64,000 nt of DNA from Enterobacter sp. SA187 (GTDB lineage: Bacteria > Pseudomonadota > Gammaproteobacteria > Enterobacterales > Enterobacteriaceae), in assembly GCF_001888805.2 (NCBI RefSeq), contig NZ_CP019113.1, positions 2,542,001 through 2,606,000 of the forward strand, written 5' to 3'. Every line of letters starts with the position of its first letter. Positions within the stretch are counted from its first letter, which is position 1. A program made the position numbers and the translations under genes. Below are positions 52,594-61,110 of the stretch, piece after piece. Below the pieces are notes generated by a model, which had not been told where the DNA came from, ran no database searches, and was given only the letters and a program-made list of their open reading frames with translations.

Positions 52594-53589
52594 ATGAAAC
52601 AAACCGTTTATACCGCCAGCCCGGAAAGCCAGCAGATCCACGTCTGGCGTCTTAATCCGGAAGGCGCGCTGACGCTGGTCCAGGTTGTTGATGTGCCGGG
52701 GCAGGTACAACCGATGGTCGTAAGCCCGGATAAACGCTTTTTGTACGTCGGTGTGCGCCCGGAATTTCGCGTGCTGGCGTACCGCATCTCAGCGGAAGAC
52801 GGCGCGCTGACCTACACCGCCGAAGCGCCGCTGCCGGGCAGCCCGACGCATATCTCCACCGATCACAGCGGTCGCTTCCTGTTCAGCGGCTCCTATAACG
52901 CGGGCTGCGTCAGCGTGACGCGTCTCGATGACGGTATTCCGGGTGAAACCGTGACGGTTGCCGAAGGGCTGGAAGGCTGCCACTCCGCGAATATCTCCCC
53001 GGACAACCGCACACTGTGGGTACCGGCGCTGAAACAGGATCGCATCTGTCTGTTCACGCTGGGCGAGGACGGCTCGCTGTCGGCACAGGAACCGGGCGAA
53101 GTGAAAACCGTGGAAGGGGCCGGTCCGCGCCATATGGCGTTTCACCCGAACCAGCAGTTCGCTTACTGCGTGAACGAGCTGAACAGCAGCGTCGATGTCT
53201 GGCAACTGAAGAACCCGCACGGCGAGATCGAATGCGTGCAGACGCTGGATATGATGCCGGCCGATTTTGCCGATACCCGCTGGGCGGCGGATATTCATAT
53301 CACCCCGGACGGACGTCATTTGTATGCCTGTGACCGTACCGCGAGCATTATCACCGTGTTCAGCATCTCGGAAGACGGCAGCGTGCTGGCGATCGAAGGC
53401 TATCAGCCGACGGAGACCCAGCCGCGCGGCTTTAACATCGATCACAGCGGTAAATTCCTGATTGCTGCCGGGCAGAAGTCGCACCATATCGCGCTGTATG
53501 AAATCAGCGGCGCGCAGGGCTTACTGGAAGAGAAGGGCCGTTATGCGGTCGGCCAGGGCCCGATGTGGGTGGTGGTTAACGCGTACTAA
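52594..53589 (+). CDS. pgl: 6-phosphogluconolactonase Pgl (YbhE type)
   Basis: Pgl hydrolyses 6-phosphogluconolactone in the oxidative pentose phosphate pathway. The 331-residue product equals E. coli Pgl and is a seven-bladed beta-propeller with repeats such as VSPDKRFLYVG, STDHSGRFLFSG and ITPDGRHLYACDR. It follows CAAGGAGAATTC. It stands alone between ybhA (divergent) and ybhC (convergent). Confidence 0.96.
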   Translation: MKQTVYTASPESQQIHVWRLNPEGALTLVQVVDVPGQVQPMVVSPDKRFLYVGVRPEFRVLAYRISAEDGALTYTAEAPLPGSPTHISTDHSGRFLFSGSYNAGCVSVTRLDDGIPGETVTVAEGLEGCHSANISPDNRTLWVPALKQDRICLFTLGEDGSLSAQEPGEVKTVEGAGPRHMAFHPNQQFAYCVNELNSSVDVWQLKNPHGEIECVQTLDMMPADFADTRWAADIHITPDGRHLYACDRTASIITVFSISEDGSVLAIEGYQPTETQPRGFNIDHSGKFLIAAGQKSHHIALYEISGAQGLLEEKGRYAVGQGPMWVVVNAY

Positions 53590-53596
53590 ACCGGAC

Positions 53597-53630
53597 GAAA
53601 AAAAAGCCCGCCATCTGGCGGGCTTTTTTA
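53597..53630. terminator. Bidirectional terminator between pgl and ybhC
   Basis: GCCCGCC (53606-53612) pairs with GGCGGGC (53617-53623) around ATCT, flanked by an A run and a T run that extend the stem. Confidence 0.93.
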
Positions 53631-53641
53631 TTACTCATAGG

Positions 53642-54925
53642 TTACTGCTTCGGCTCTGCCACAACCTGACTGCCCACGCCGCGGTTGTTGAACTCCCACA
53701 TGCGGTTGAACTGCGCATCGTTCAGATCGCGCGTCACGTTGCCTTTGTCATCCACGCTGCCGGTGTTACCCGCAAAGGCGCGCTGTGTACCTGCGGCCGC
53801 GGCCCAGGGTTTCGCCACGTTAAAGCCTTCGTTGATCACGCTGTCGCGGATCACTACCTGACCGTTGGTCGCGGAGTCAATATCCAGCGAGCGGCCCAGC
53901 TGCGCCACGCCTTCACCGGCGGCGCTGAAGCGGCTGTTCACTGCCAGGAAACCGTAGAAGATGTTCGCCTGAGTAGCCGGCGCGAAGACATAACCTTCCT
54001 GCTGGGTGCGCGAATTCACCACGCGGAAATCGGTGTTGTCAAAGACCACCGCGCCGCGACCGGCAACCAGATCCACATCGCCCTCAACGTAGCTGTCTTT
54101 CACCAGCGTACGGGTCTGGCGATCGGTACGCAGGGTATTATCCACGCTGCTGTTGGTGACGAAGAAGGTGTTCTGGCGACCCAGAATGTTCACCTTGTTG
54201 ATCTGCACTTTATCGCCATCGCTGCGCAGAGCCACCGCCTGGTGGTTACCCGCATCGACGCTGTCGCCCAGGCTGTTCTGGATGGTCAGGTTTTGCAGTT
54301 GCAGGCCATTGTTCTGTGACCAGACGACCGCCGAACACATCACGCCCACGGTGGCGTTACGTTTGCTCTGGCAGGCATCAAACATATACCAGGCAGGTTT
54401 ACCCGGCATATATTTCCCTGCCGGATTCACCAGGCGACGCCAGGTGTTGGTGTCCATTTCGGAATCCACCGCGAGGCCGATTTTCACGTCCAGCGGTTTT
54501 TCGCCGGTGCCGTACAGCGTCAGGCTGCCAGGCGCTGCCGGAATATACACGGTGCCTTCATATTCGCCCGGCAGAATCGCAATGTACTGGCGATCGCTGG
54601 TGTGTTTATTGATAGCCGCATCCACGGCGGCCTGGATGGTGGTATGCGTGACACCGGCAGTGCCAGCCGGGCCGACGACAAAGTTCGCCTGCTGCGGCAG
54701 ACGAATGCCGGACGGGCTCCATGGCGCGGCGTTCGGATCCATAGACGCGAAATAGCGCGCCGGGACAAAATTCTGTGCTTCATTCGCAGACAATACCGGA
54801 CGGGAGGCAGTCCCCGGCGCGGCTTGCGTGGAAGGTTGTTGGTCCGGTGGCGTTGAGCTGCATGCAGTCAGTGTCACGCCAAAAGCCAGTGCCAGCGTCA
54901 GACGGGAAACCGAAAATGTGTTCAA
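53642..54925 (-). CDS. ybhC: Outer-membrane lipoprotein YbhC, pectinesterase family
   Basis: YbhC is an outer-membrane lipoprotein with a carbohydrate esterase family 8 (pectin methylesterase) right-handed beta-helix; the E. coli protein is reported to hydrolyse acyl-CoA and its natural substrate is unknown. The 427-residue product has lipobox LTAC ending at Cys22, QAAVDAAI near residue 90 and GDVDLVAGRGAVVFD, where GxxDFIFG is typical of true pectinesterases. That replacement suggests changed chemistry. Its promoter region overlaps the lambda attB core. Confidence 0.93.
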   Translation of the reverse strand: MNTFSVSRLTLALAFGVTLTACSSTPPDQQPSTQAAPGTASRPVLSANEAQNFVPARYFASMDPNAAPWSPSGIRLPQQANFVVGPAGTAGVTHTTIQAAVDAAINKHTSDRQYIAILPGEYEGTVYIPAAPGSLTLYGTGEKPLDVKIGLAVDSEMDTNTWRRLVNPAGKYMPGKPAWYMFDACQSKRNATVGVMCSAVVWSQNNGLQLQNLTIQNSLGDSVDAGNHQAVALRSDGDKVQINKVNILGRQNTFFVTNSSVDNTLRTDRQTRTLVKDSYVEGDVDLVAGRGAVVFDNTDFRVVNSRTQQEGYVFAPATQANIFYGFLAVNSRFSAAGEGVAQLGRSLDIDSATNGQVVIRDSVINEGFNVAKPWAAAAGTQRAFAGNTGSVDDKGNVTRDLNDAQFNRMWEFNNRGVGSQVVAEPKQ

Positions 54926-54970
54926 GGGATGCTCCAGGCTATCAGGTTAAAATGAATTCCTTAGAAGCCT

Positions 54971-54985
54971 GCTTTTTTATACTAA
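54971..54985 (+). other. Phage lambda attB core sequence
   Basis: GCTTTTTTATACTAA is identical to the 15-bp O core shared by lambda attP and E. coli attB. Flanks also match: CCT before, and GTTGAGCG after where E. coli has CTTGAGCG, so the 21-bp attB differs by one base. It lies between gal and bio in the E. coli orientation and upstream of ybhC. No prophage occupies it. Confidence 0.85.
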
Positions 54986-55001
54986 GTTGAGCGAAACGGG
55001 A

Positions 55002-55022
55002 AGCCGATTGTTTAAATCGGCT
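55002..55022. other. Perfect 7-bp inverted repeat after bioA
   Basis: AGCCGAT (55002-55008) and ATCGGCT (55016-55022) flank TGTTTAA, 42 bp beyond the bioA stop. There is no T run on the minus strand side, so it is at best a weak terminator or mRNA end structure. Confidence 0.4.
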
Positions 55023-55063
55023 GCAATATCCCGAAATATTTACCCAATTTTGCACGCCGCCCG

Positions 55064-56353
55064 TTATGGCAGGAAATGTTCCGGCTCCCGAACCGCATCG
55101 CATACCGCCCGCGTCAGTGCAGAGAGTTGTTGCGGGGTGATGATATAAGGCGGCATCAAATAGATCAGCCGACCGAATGGCCGCACCCATACGCCGCGTG
55201 ACACAAAGAAGCGCTGCAAGGCCGCCATATTGACCGGCTGGCGGGTTTCGACAACGCCGATCGCGCCCAGTACCCGCACGTCCGCCACCGCATCCGCCTC
55301 ACGGATCTCTGCCAGTTCACGGATTAACTGGGTTTCGATAGCCGCCACCTGTTCGCGCCAGTCGCCGCTCTCCAGCAGTTGTAGGCTGGCATTCGCCACC
55401 GCGCAGGCCAGCGGATTACCCATAAAGGTTGGGCCGTGCATAAAACAGCCCGCCTCGCCGTTGCTGATGGTTTCTGCCACTGCGCGGGTGGTCAGGGTGG
55501 CGGAGAGCGTCATGGTGCCGCCAGTCAGGGCTTTTCCGAGGCAGAGAATATCCGGCGCAATGCCAGCGTGCTCGCAGGCGAACAGCTTGCCGGTGCGCCC
55601 GAAGCCGGTGGCGATCTCATCGGCGATCAGCAGAATGCCTTCGCGGTCGCACATCTTACGAATACGTCTTAACCACTCCGGGTGATACATCCGCATTCCG
55701 CCCGCGCCCTGCACGATGGGTTCGAGGATCACCGCGGCGATCTCATGACGGTGTGCCGCCATCAGCCGGGCAAACGGCACCATATCAAGCTCATCCCATT
55801 CGCCGTCAAAACGGCTTTGCGGCGCAGGGGCAAAGAGGTTATCCGGCAGGTAACCCTGCCACAGGCTGTGCATGGAGTTATCCGGATCGCATACCGACAT
55901 CGCGCCAAAGGTATCGCCGTGATAGCCATTGCGGAAGGTGAGGAAACGCTGGCGCGGCTCGCCTTTCGCCTGCCAGTACTGCAACGCCATCTTCATCGAC
56001 ACTTCAACCGCCACCGAGCCGGAATCCGCCAGAAACACGCACTCCAGCGGCTCCGGCGTCATCGCCACCAGCCTGCGGCATAAATCCACCGCGGGCTGAT
56101 GAGTGATGCCGCCAAACATCACGTGGGACATCTCATCAATCTGCGCTTTCATCGCCGCATTGAGCTGCGGATGGTTATAGCCGTGGATCGCCGCCCACCA
56201 GGACGACATGCCGTCCACCAGTCGTTCGCCTGTCGCCAGATGCAGCTCACAGCCTTGGGCAGACTGCACCGGGTAGACCGGCAGCGGGGTGGTCATGGAG
56301 GTGTAAGGATGCCAGATATGGCGCTTATCAAAGGCGAGATCGTTCGGTGTCAT
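55064..56353 (-). CDS. bioA: DAPA aminotransferase BioA
   Basis: BioA converts 7-keto-8-aminopelargonate to 7,8-diaminopelargonate using S-adenosylmethionine as amino donor. The product has 429 residues, as in E. coli, from ATG 56353 (MTPNDLAFDKRHIWHPYTSM). The PLP lysine is in LCLGKALTGGTMTLSATL, with DEIATGFGRTG and GPTFMGNPLACA conserved. It is divergent from bioBFCD across the BirA operator. A longer in-frame extension to 56617 covers bioB antisense and is rejected. Confidence 0.97.
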   Translation of the reverse strand: MTPNDLAFDKRHIWHPYTSMTTPLPVYPVQSAQGCELHLATGERLVDGMSSWWAAIHGYNHPQLNAAMKAQIDEMSHVMFGGITHQPAVDLCRRLVAMTPEPLECVFLADSGSVAVEVSMKMALQYWQAKGEPRQRFLTFRNGYHGDTFGAMSVCDPDNSMHSLWQGYLPDNLFAPAPQSRFDGEWDELDMVPFARLMAAHRHEIAAVILEPIVQGAGGMRMYHPEWLRRIRKMCDREGILLIADEIATGFGRTGKLFACEHAGIAPDILCLGKALTGGTMTLSATLTTRAVAETISNGEAGCFMHGPTFMGNPLACAVANASLQLLESGDWREQVAAIETQLIRELAEIREADAVADVRVLGAIGVVETRQPVNMAALQRFFVSRGVWVRPFGRLIYLMPPYIITPQQLSALTRAVCDAVREPEHFLP

Positions 56354-56360
56354 AATCGAC

Positions 56361-56394
56361 TTGTAAACCAAATTAAAAACATTTAGGTTTACGA
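56361..56394. promoter_or_regulatory. BirA operator and divergent bio promoters
   Basis: TTGTAAACC (56361-56369), 16 bp, GGTTTACGA (56386-56394): the biotin operator recognised by BirA-biotinoyl-AMP, with one change from a perfect repeat. It lies between the bioA and bioB starts, 84 bp apart, so one site controls both directions as in E. coli. Confidence 0.92.
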
Positions 56395-56437
56395 GTCTAC
56401 ACCAAATCAAAACGTAACACACCTTTGGAGACGCCCC

Positions 56438-57472
56438 ATGGCTCACCGCTGGACTTTGTCGCAAGTCACCGAACTCTTTAATAAACCGCTGCTCGATCTG
56501 CTGTTCGAGGCGCAAACCGTACACCGTCAGCATTTCGACCCGCGTCAGGTGCAGGTCAGTACGCTGCTGTCGATCAAAACCGGCGCCTGTCCGGAAGACT
56601 GCAAATACTGCCCGCAAAGCTCGCGCTATAAAACCGGGCTGGCCACCGAGCGGCTGATGGAGGTGGAGCAGGTGCTGGATTCAGCCCGTAAAGCCAAAGC
56701 GGCCGGTTCGACGCGCTTCTGCATGGGCGCGGCGTGGAAAAACCCGCACGAGCGCGATATGCCCTATCTGGAGCAGATGGTGCAGGGCGTGAAGGCGATG
56801 GGGCTGGAAGCCTGCATGACGCTCGGCACCCTCGAAGACAGTCAGGCGCAGCGCCTTGCCGCCGCCGGGCTGGATTACTACAACCACAACCTCGACACCT
56901 CGCCGGAATTTTACGGCAACATCATCACCACCCGCACCTATCAGGAGCGTCTCGACACCCTGGATAAAGTGCGCGATGCGGGGATCAAAGTCTGCTCCGG
57001 CGGTATCGTGGGCTTAGGTGAAACCGTCACCGATCGCGCCGGTCTGCTGCTGCAACTGGCGAACCTGCCGACGCCGCCGGAAAGCGTGCCGATCAATATG
57101 CTGGTGAAGGTGAAAGGCACGCCGCTGGCGGATAACGACGACGTGGACGCTTTCGATTTTATCCGCACCATCGCCGTGGCGCGCATCATGATGCCGACCT
57201 CCTTTGTACGTCTTTCCGCCGGGCGCGAGCAGATGAATGAGCAGACGCAGGCGATGTGCTTTATGGCCGGCGCGAACTCCATTTTCTACGGCTGCAAACT
57301 GCTGACCACGCCAAACCCGGAAGAGGATAAAGACGTGCAGCTGTTCCGCAAGCTGGGTCTTAATCCGCAGCAAACCGACGTCGTCAATGGTGATAACGAG
57401 CAGCAGTATCAGCTTGAACAACAACTGCGTAACGCCGACACCGACCAGTATTACAACGCGGCGGCGGTATGA
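56438..57472 (+). CDS. bioB: Biotin synthase BioB
   Basis: BioB is a radical-SAM enzyme that inserts sulfur into dethiobiotin. The 344-residue product (346 in E. coli) shows the radical-SAM cluster CPEDCKYC and the second-cluster ligands in FCMGAAW, EACMTLG and IKVCSGG, with Arg in VRLSAGR. It starts ATG 56438 after TTTGGAGACGCC. It overlaps bioF by 4 nt (ATGA). Confidence 0.97.
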   Translation: MAHRWTLSQVTELFNKPLLDLLFEAQTVHRQHFDPRQVQVSTLLSIKTGACPEDCKYCPQSSRYKTGLATERLMEVEQVLDSARKAKAAGSTRFCMGAAWKNPHERDMPYLEQMVQGVKAMGLEACMTLGTLEDSQAQRLAAAGLDYYNHNLDTSPEFYGNIITTRTYQERLDTLDKVRDAGIKVCSGGIVGLGETVTDRAGLLLQLANLPTPPESVPINMLVKVKGTPLADNDDVDAFDFIRTIAVARIMMPTSFVRLSAGREQMNEQTQAMCFMAGANSIFYGCKLLTTPNPEEDKDVQLFRKLGLNPQQTDVVNGDNEQQYQLEQQLRNADTDQYYNAAAV

Positions 57473-58626
57473 GCTGGCAGACGCGCATCGATACGGCGCT
57501 CGACAAACGTCGCGCGGCGCAGGCGCTGCGCACCCGGCGCGTGATGGAGCAGGGTGCCGGGCGCTGGCTGACACACGACGGCGAGCGCTTTTGTAACTTT
57601 TCCTCCAATGACTATCTGGGCCTCAGCCAGCATCCGCAGGTGATCCGCGCCTGGCAGCAGGGCGCGGAACGCTATGGCGTAGGCAGCGGCGGCTCCGGGC
57701 ACGTCAGCGGCTACACCGGGGCGCATCAGGCGCTGGAAGCGGAGCTGGCGGACTGGCTGGGCTACCCGCGCGCGCTGCTGTTTATCTCCGGTTTCGCCGC
57801 CAACCAGGCGGTGATCGCCGCGCTGGCGGGTGAGGATGACCGGCTTGTCGCCGACAAGCTCAGCCACGCCTCGCTGCTGGAAGCAGCGGCCTTCAGCCCG
57901 GCGCAGCTACGGCGCTATGCGCACAATGACGTGCAAAGCCTGACAGGGCTGCTGGATAAGCCCTGCGCCGGACAACAGCTGGTGATCACCGAAGGGGTGT
58001 TCAGCATGGACGGCGACAGCGCGCCGCTGGCGGAAATTGCCGCCGCCGCGCAAAGCGCGTCCGCCTGGCTGCTGGTGGATGATGCCCACGGCACCGGCGT
58101 CACCGGGCCGGAAGGACGCGGCAGCTGTCACGCCGCAGGCATCCGCCCGGAACTGCTGATCGTCACTTTCGGCAAAGGTTTTGGCGTCAGCGGCGCGGCC
58201 GTATTGTGCAGCGAGGCGCTGGCAGATTACCTGGTGCAGTTTGCCCGCCATCTGATTTACAGCACCGCCATGCCGCCCGCCCAGGCGATGGCCATCAGCG
58301 CCTCGCTGGCGGTGATCCGCCAGGCCGACGGCGCTGCCCGGCGGGAAAAACTCGGCGCGCTGATTGACCGTTTTCGCGCAGGCGCGCAGGCGCTGGATGT
58401 CAGCATGACCGCGTCACAGAGCGCCATTCAGCCGCTGATCGTCGGCGATAACGGACGGGCGCTGGATCTGGCCGCGCGGCTGCGGCAGGCGGGCTGCTGG
58501 GTGACGGCGATCCGCCCGCCCACCGTGCCGCCGGGCACCGCGCGTCTGCGGCTGACCCTGACGGCAGATCATGAACCGCAGGACATTGATCGTTTGCTGG
58601 AGGCGCTGCATGACGCCGGTGAATAA
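57469..58626 (+). CDS. bioF: 8-amino-7-oxononanoate synthase BioF
   Basis: BioF is a PLP enzyme that joins pimeloyl-ACP and alanine. The 385-residue product (384 in E. coli) has the PLP lysine in VTFGKGFGVSGAA, the glycine-rich GSGGSGHVSGY and DDAHGTGVTG. It overlaps bioB by 4 nt and bioC by 17 nt. Confidence 0.97.
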   Translation: MSWQTRIDTALDKRRAAQALRTRRVMEQGAGRWLTHDGERFCNFSSNDYLGLSQHPQVIRAWQQGAERYGVGSGGSGHVSGYTGAHQALEAELADWLGYPRALLFISGFAANQAVIAALAGEDDRLVADKLSHASLLEAAAFSPAQLRRYAHNDVQSLTGLLDKPCAGQQLVITEGVFSMDGDSAPLAEIAAAAQSASAWLLVDDAHGTGVTGPEGRGSCHAAGIRPELLIVTFGKGFGVSGAAVLCSEALADYLVQFARHLIYSTAMPPAQAMAISASLAVIRQADGAARREKLGALIDRFRAGAQALDVSMTASQSAIQPLIVGDNGRALDLAARLRQAGCWVTAIRPPTVPPGTARLRLTLTADHEPQDIDRLLEALHDAGE

Positions 58627-59365
58627 ATCTGCGGTCGCCGCCGCCTTTGGCCGCGCCGCGCAGGGCTATGCCCATCATGCGCAATTGCAGACGCAAAGCG
58701 CCGAACTGCTGCTGGCGATGACCGGTGAACGATCCGTTGAACGGGTGCTCGACGCCGGTTGCGGTCCGGGAACCCTCAGCCGTTACTGGCGTGAGCAGGG
58801 CGCGCAGGTGACTGCGCTTGATCTCTCCGCGCCCATGCTCGACGAAGCCCGCCGCCAGCAGGCCGCGCATCACTATGTGCTGGCAGATATTGAAGCGATG
58901 CCCTTTGACCACGCGCAGTTTGACCTGGCGTGGAGCAATCTGGCGGTGCAGTGGTGTGACGATCTGCATCAGGCGTTAAGCGAGCTGAACCGCGTGGTGC
59001 GTCCCGGTGGCGCGGTGGCCTTTACCACGCTGGCGGCAGGCTCCCTGCCGGAGCTGAATCAGGCCTGGCAGGCGGTGGATCATCACCCGCACGCCAACCG
59101 TTTTTTACCGGCGCAGCAGCTGACTGACACGGTGAGTGGCTGGCGCGGCCGCAGCGGGCTCGCGCATATCACGCTGGATTTTGACGATGCGCTCAGCGCC
59201 ATGCGTTCGCTGAAGGGCATCGGCGCCACGCATCTGCATGAAGGGCGTCAGGCCCAGGCGCTGACCCGCGGACAACTGCAACGCCTGCAGCTGGCGTGGC
59301 CGCAACGCGCGGGACGCTATCCGCTGACATATTCACTATTCTGGGGAGTAATTGAACGTGACTGA
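58610..59365 (+). CDS. bioC: Malonyl-ACP O-methyltransferase BioC
   Basis: BioC methylates malonyl-ACP so that the fatty-acid pathway can build the pimeloyl chain. From ATG 58610 (after GGAGG at 58599-58603) it has 251 residues, as in E. coli. SAM motif I is VLDAGCGPGTLS, followed by ALDLSAPML and the distal RFLPAQQL and MRSLKGIGATHLHEGR. It starts inside bioF. The mid-protein region is less conserved than the rest of the operon. Confidence 0.95.
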   Translation: MTPVNKSAVAAAFGRAAQGYAHHAQLQTQSAELLLAMTGERSVERVLDAGCGPGTLSRYWREQGAQVTALDLSAPMLDEARRQQAAHHYVLADIEAMPFDHAQFDLAWSNLAVQWCDDLHQALSELNRVVRPGGAVAFTTLAAGSLPELNQAWQAVDHHPHANRFLPAQQLTDTVSGWRGRSGLAHITLDFDDALSAMRSLKGIGATHLHEGRQAQALTRGQLQRLQLAWPQRAGRYPLTYSLFWGVIERD

Positions 59366-60059
59366 ACGCTATTTTGTCACCGGTACGGACACCGAAGTGG
59401 GGAAAACCGTCGCCAGCTGCGCGCTGTTGCAGGCGGCAACCGCGCGGGGAAAACGCACTGCGGGTTATAAACCTGTGGCCTCCGGCAGCGAGATGACCCT
59501 GGACGGGCTGCGCAACAGCGACGCGCTGGCCCTGCAATGCCACGCCAGCCTGACGCTGGACTATGAGGCGGTAAATCCCTATATCTTTGCCGAGCCGACC
59601 TCGCCGCATATCGTCAGCGCCGATCAGGGGATCCCCATTGATTTTGGCGTGATGTCAGCAGGCTTACGCGCGCTGGAAACACAGGCGGACTGGGTGCTGG
59701 TGGAAGGCGCTGGCGGCTGGTTCACCCCGCTGACAGAACGCCAGAGTTATGCGGACTGGGTGAGACAGGAAGCGCTGCCGGTAATACTTGTGGTCGGCGT
59801 GAAGCTCGGCTGTATTAATCATGCGATGCTTACCGCGCTGGCGGTACGTCAGGCGGGGTTACGGCTGGCAGGCTGGATCGCCAACGACGTGCAGCCGCCG
59901 GGCAAACGTCATGCGGAGTATCTGGAAACGCTGCGACGCGTGCTGCCCGCCCCTTTTCTGGGGGAGATCCCCTGGCTTGCAGACGCGCCGCTGGAACGGC
60001 AAAACGGTCATTATCTTGATCTCAGCGGTCTTGATCCTGCGTCATCCAGTGGGAAATAA
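59358..60059 (+). CDS. bioD: Dethiobiotin synthetase BioD
   Basis: BioD closes the ureido ring from diaminopelargonate, CO2 and ATP. The P-loop is TGTDTEVGKTVAS, with YKPVASGSE and VEGAGGWFTPL. I chose GTG 59358 (MTERYFVTG), 9 nt after GGGGAG; TTG 59352 is too near. It has 233 residues against 225 in E. coli, with extra residues at the C-terminus (LDPASSSGK) that overlap the convergent ABC ATPase gene by 38 bp. Confidence 0.95.
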   Translation: MTERYFVTGTDTEVGKTVASCALLQAATARGKRTAGYKPVASGSEMTLDGLRNSDALALQCHASLTLDYEAVNPYIFAEPTSPHIVSADQGIPIDFGVMSAGLRALETQADWVLVEGAGGWFTPLTERQSYADWVRQEALPVILVVGVKLGCINHAMLTALAVRQAGLRLAGWIANDVQPPGKRHAEYLETLRRVLPAPFLGEIPWLADAPLERQNGHYLDLSGLDPASSSGK

Positions 60060-60744
60060 GCTGGTCATCTAACTGATGCACATGCCCCTGCGCCACGTTG
60101 CGCCCGCGATGCAGCAGGCAGAAGCGGTCGGCAACGCGGCGGATAAACGACAAATGCTGCTCCGCCAGCAGGATGGTCATGCCGAGATCCTGATTCAGCC
60201 GCACCAGTAAATTGCCGAGCTTATGGATAAAGGCCTGGCCCGCGCCCCGCGTCGGTTCATCAAGGATCAGCAAACGCGGTTGGGTGACCAGTGCGCGGGC
60301 CAGCGCCAGCTGATACTGGTCGTCTTCGGACAAGCCCGCGCCCTTTACCTGGCGCAGCGCGTACAGTTCCGGAAAGAGATCGTAGATCGCCGGTGTCACC
60401 GCACAGCCCGGCTCGCCTGCCGCCAGCATCGCAATATGCAGATTTTCCTCGACCGTCAGCTGGGAAAAGATCCGCCGATCCTGCGGCACATAACCAATCC
60501 CCATCGCCGTGCGGTGCGCCGCCGTCACCTGTAACAGATCCAGCGGCGGGGCGCTGGCTTCCTGCCAGATAATGCTGCCGCTCTCTATGGGCAGATTGCC
60601 GGTGATACAGTTTACCAGCGTGGTTTTCCCCATCCCCTGTAAGCCCATCACCGTGGTACAGGTGCCGGGCACTAAATCTAAATCCACGTTCCACAGCGTA
60701 TGCTGATCGCCGTAATACTGATTTACTGCGCGTAGACGTAACAT
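60022..60744 (-). CDS. Orphan ABC ATPase, LivF/UrtE-like with degenerate signature
   Basis: A 240-residue ABC-type ATPase most like branched-chain amino acid (LivF) or urea (UrtE) transporter ATPases: it starts MLRLRAVNQYYGDQHTLWNV and has Walker A GLQGMGKTT (34-42), Q-loop YVPQDRRIF, Walker B LLILDEPTRG and LLAEQHLSF. The signature LSGGQ is replaced by LSEDD (138-142), which should impair ATP hydrolysis. No permease, binding protein or second ATPase lies next to it. AGGAG sits 7 nt before the start. It overlaps the bioD end. Its function is unknown; a urea role is not supported. Confidence 0.75.
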   Translation of the reverse strand: MLRLRAVNQYYGDQHTLWNVDLDLVPGTCTTVMGLQGMGKTTLVNCITGNLPIESGSIIWQEASAPPLDLLQVTAAHRTAMGIGYVPQDRRIFSQLTVEENLHIAMLAAGEPGCAVTPAIYDLFPELYALRQVKGAGLSEDDQYQLALARALVTQPRLLILDEPTRGAGQAFIHKLGNLLVRLNQDLGMTILLAEQHLSFIRRVADRFCLLHRGRNVAQGHVHQLDDQLISHWMTQDQDR

Positions 60745-61085
60745 CGGGCTTCTCCTGTTGCTGGTGGCTACTGGCGCTGACTCTGTAAACGAGATGTTGC
60801 AAAAGACTTGCCACCTCCGACAAAAGTCGTATTTTTCGGAGCAGGATGACCAAAAAGACGGGAATTTACCGCACGCTGAGATTACCGCAGAAAATCCTGC
60901 ACGCTGTGGGTGCGTGGCAGGCGAAAAGGGTGCATCAGCGAAACGGTTTGGTCACCGAATCGCCAGGCTTTTACCCGACGGCACACTTTGTTCCACGCAA
61001 AATTTAGTGATAAAAATTTTTTGTTATTGCCGTCTCGCCTGAAACCGGGAATTTGCTGAGCGGCAGGGGATATGGCCTGGCGGGA

Positions 61086-61110
61086 GTTATCCACTATTCC
61101 TGTGGATAAC
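61086..61110. promoter_or_regulatory. Inverted pair of DnaA boxes
   Basis: GTTATCCAC (61086-61094) and GTGGATAAC (61102-61110) are perfect inverted arms around a 7-bp spacer. The right arm includes, on the minus strand, TTATCCACA, the highest-affinity DnaA box; the left is TTATCCACT, one base off. DnaA sites have been described upstream of E. coli uvrB. Confidence 0.7.

Noticed and set aside
55002..55022. Calling the inverted repeat after bioA a terminator
   Set aside because: No T run follows on the minus strand.
60022..60744. Naming the orphan ATPase UrtE (urea uptake)
   Set aside because: No urtABCD or urease genes nearby and the signature motif is degenerate; similarity to LivF is comparable.
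60758..61094. Two overlapping frames (94 codons plus, 70 codons minus) upstream of uvrB
   Set aside because: No ribosome sites and no domain; the minus frame crosses the left DnaA box, so the region reads as control DNA.
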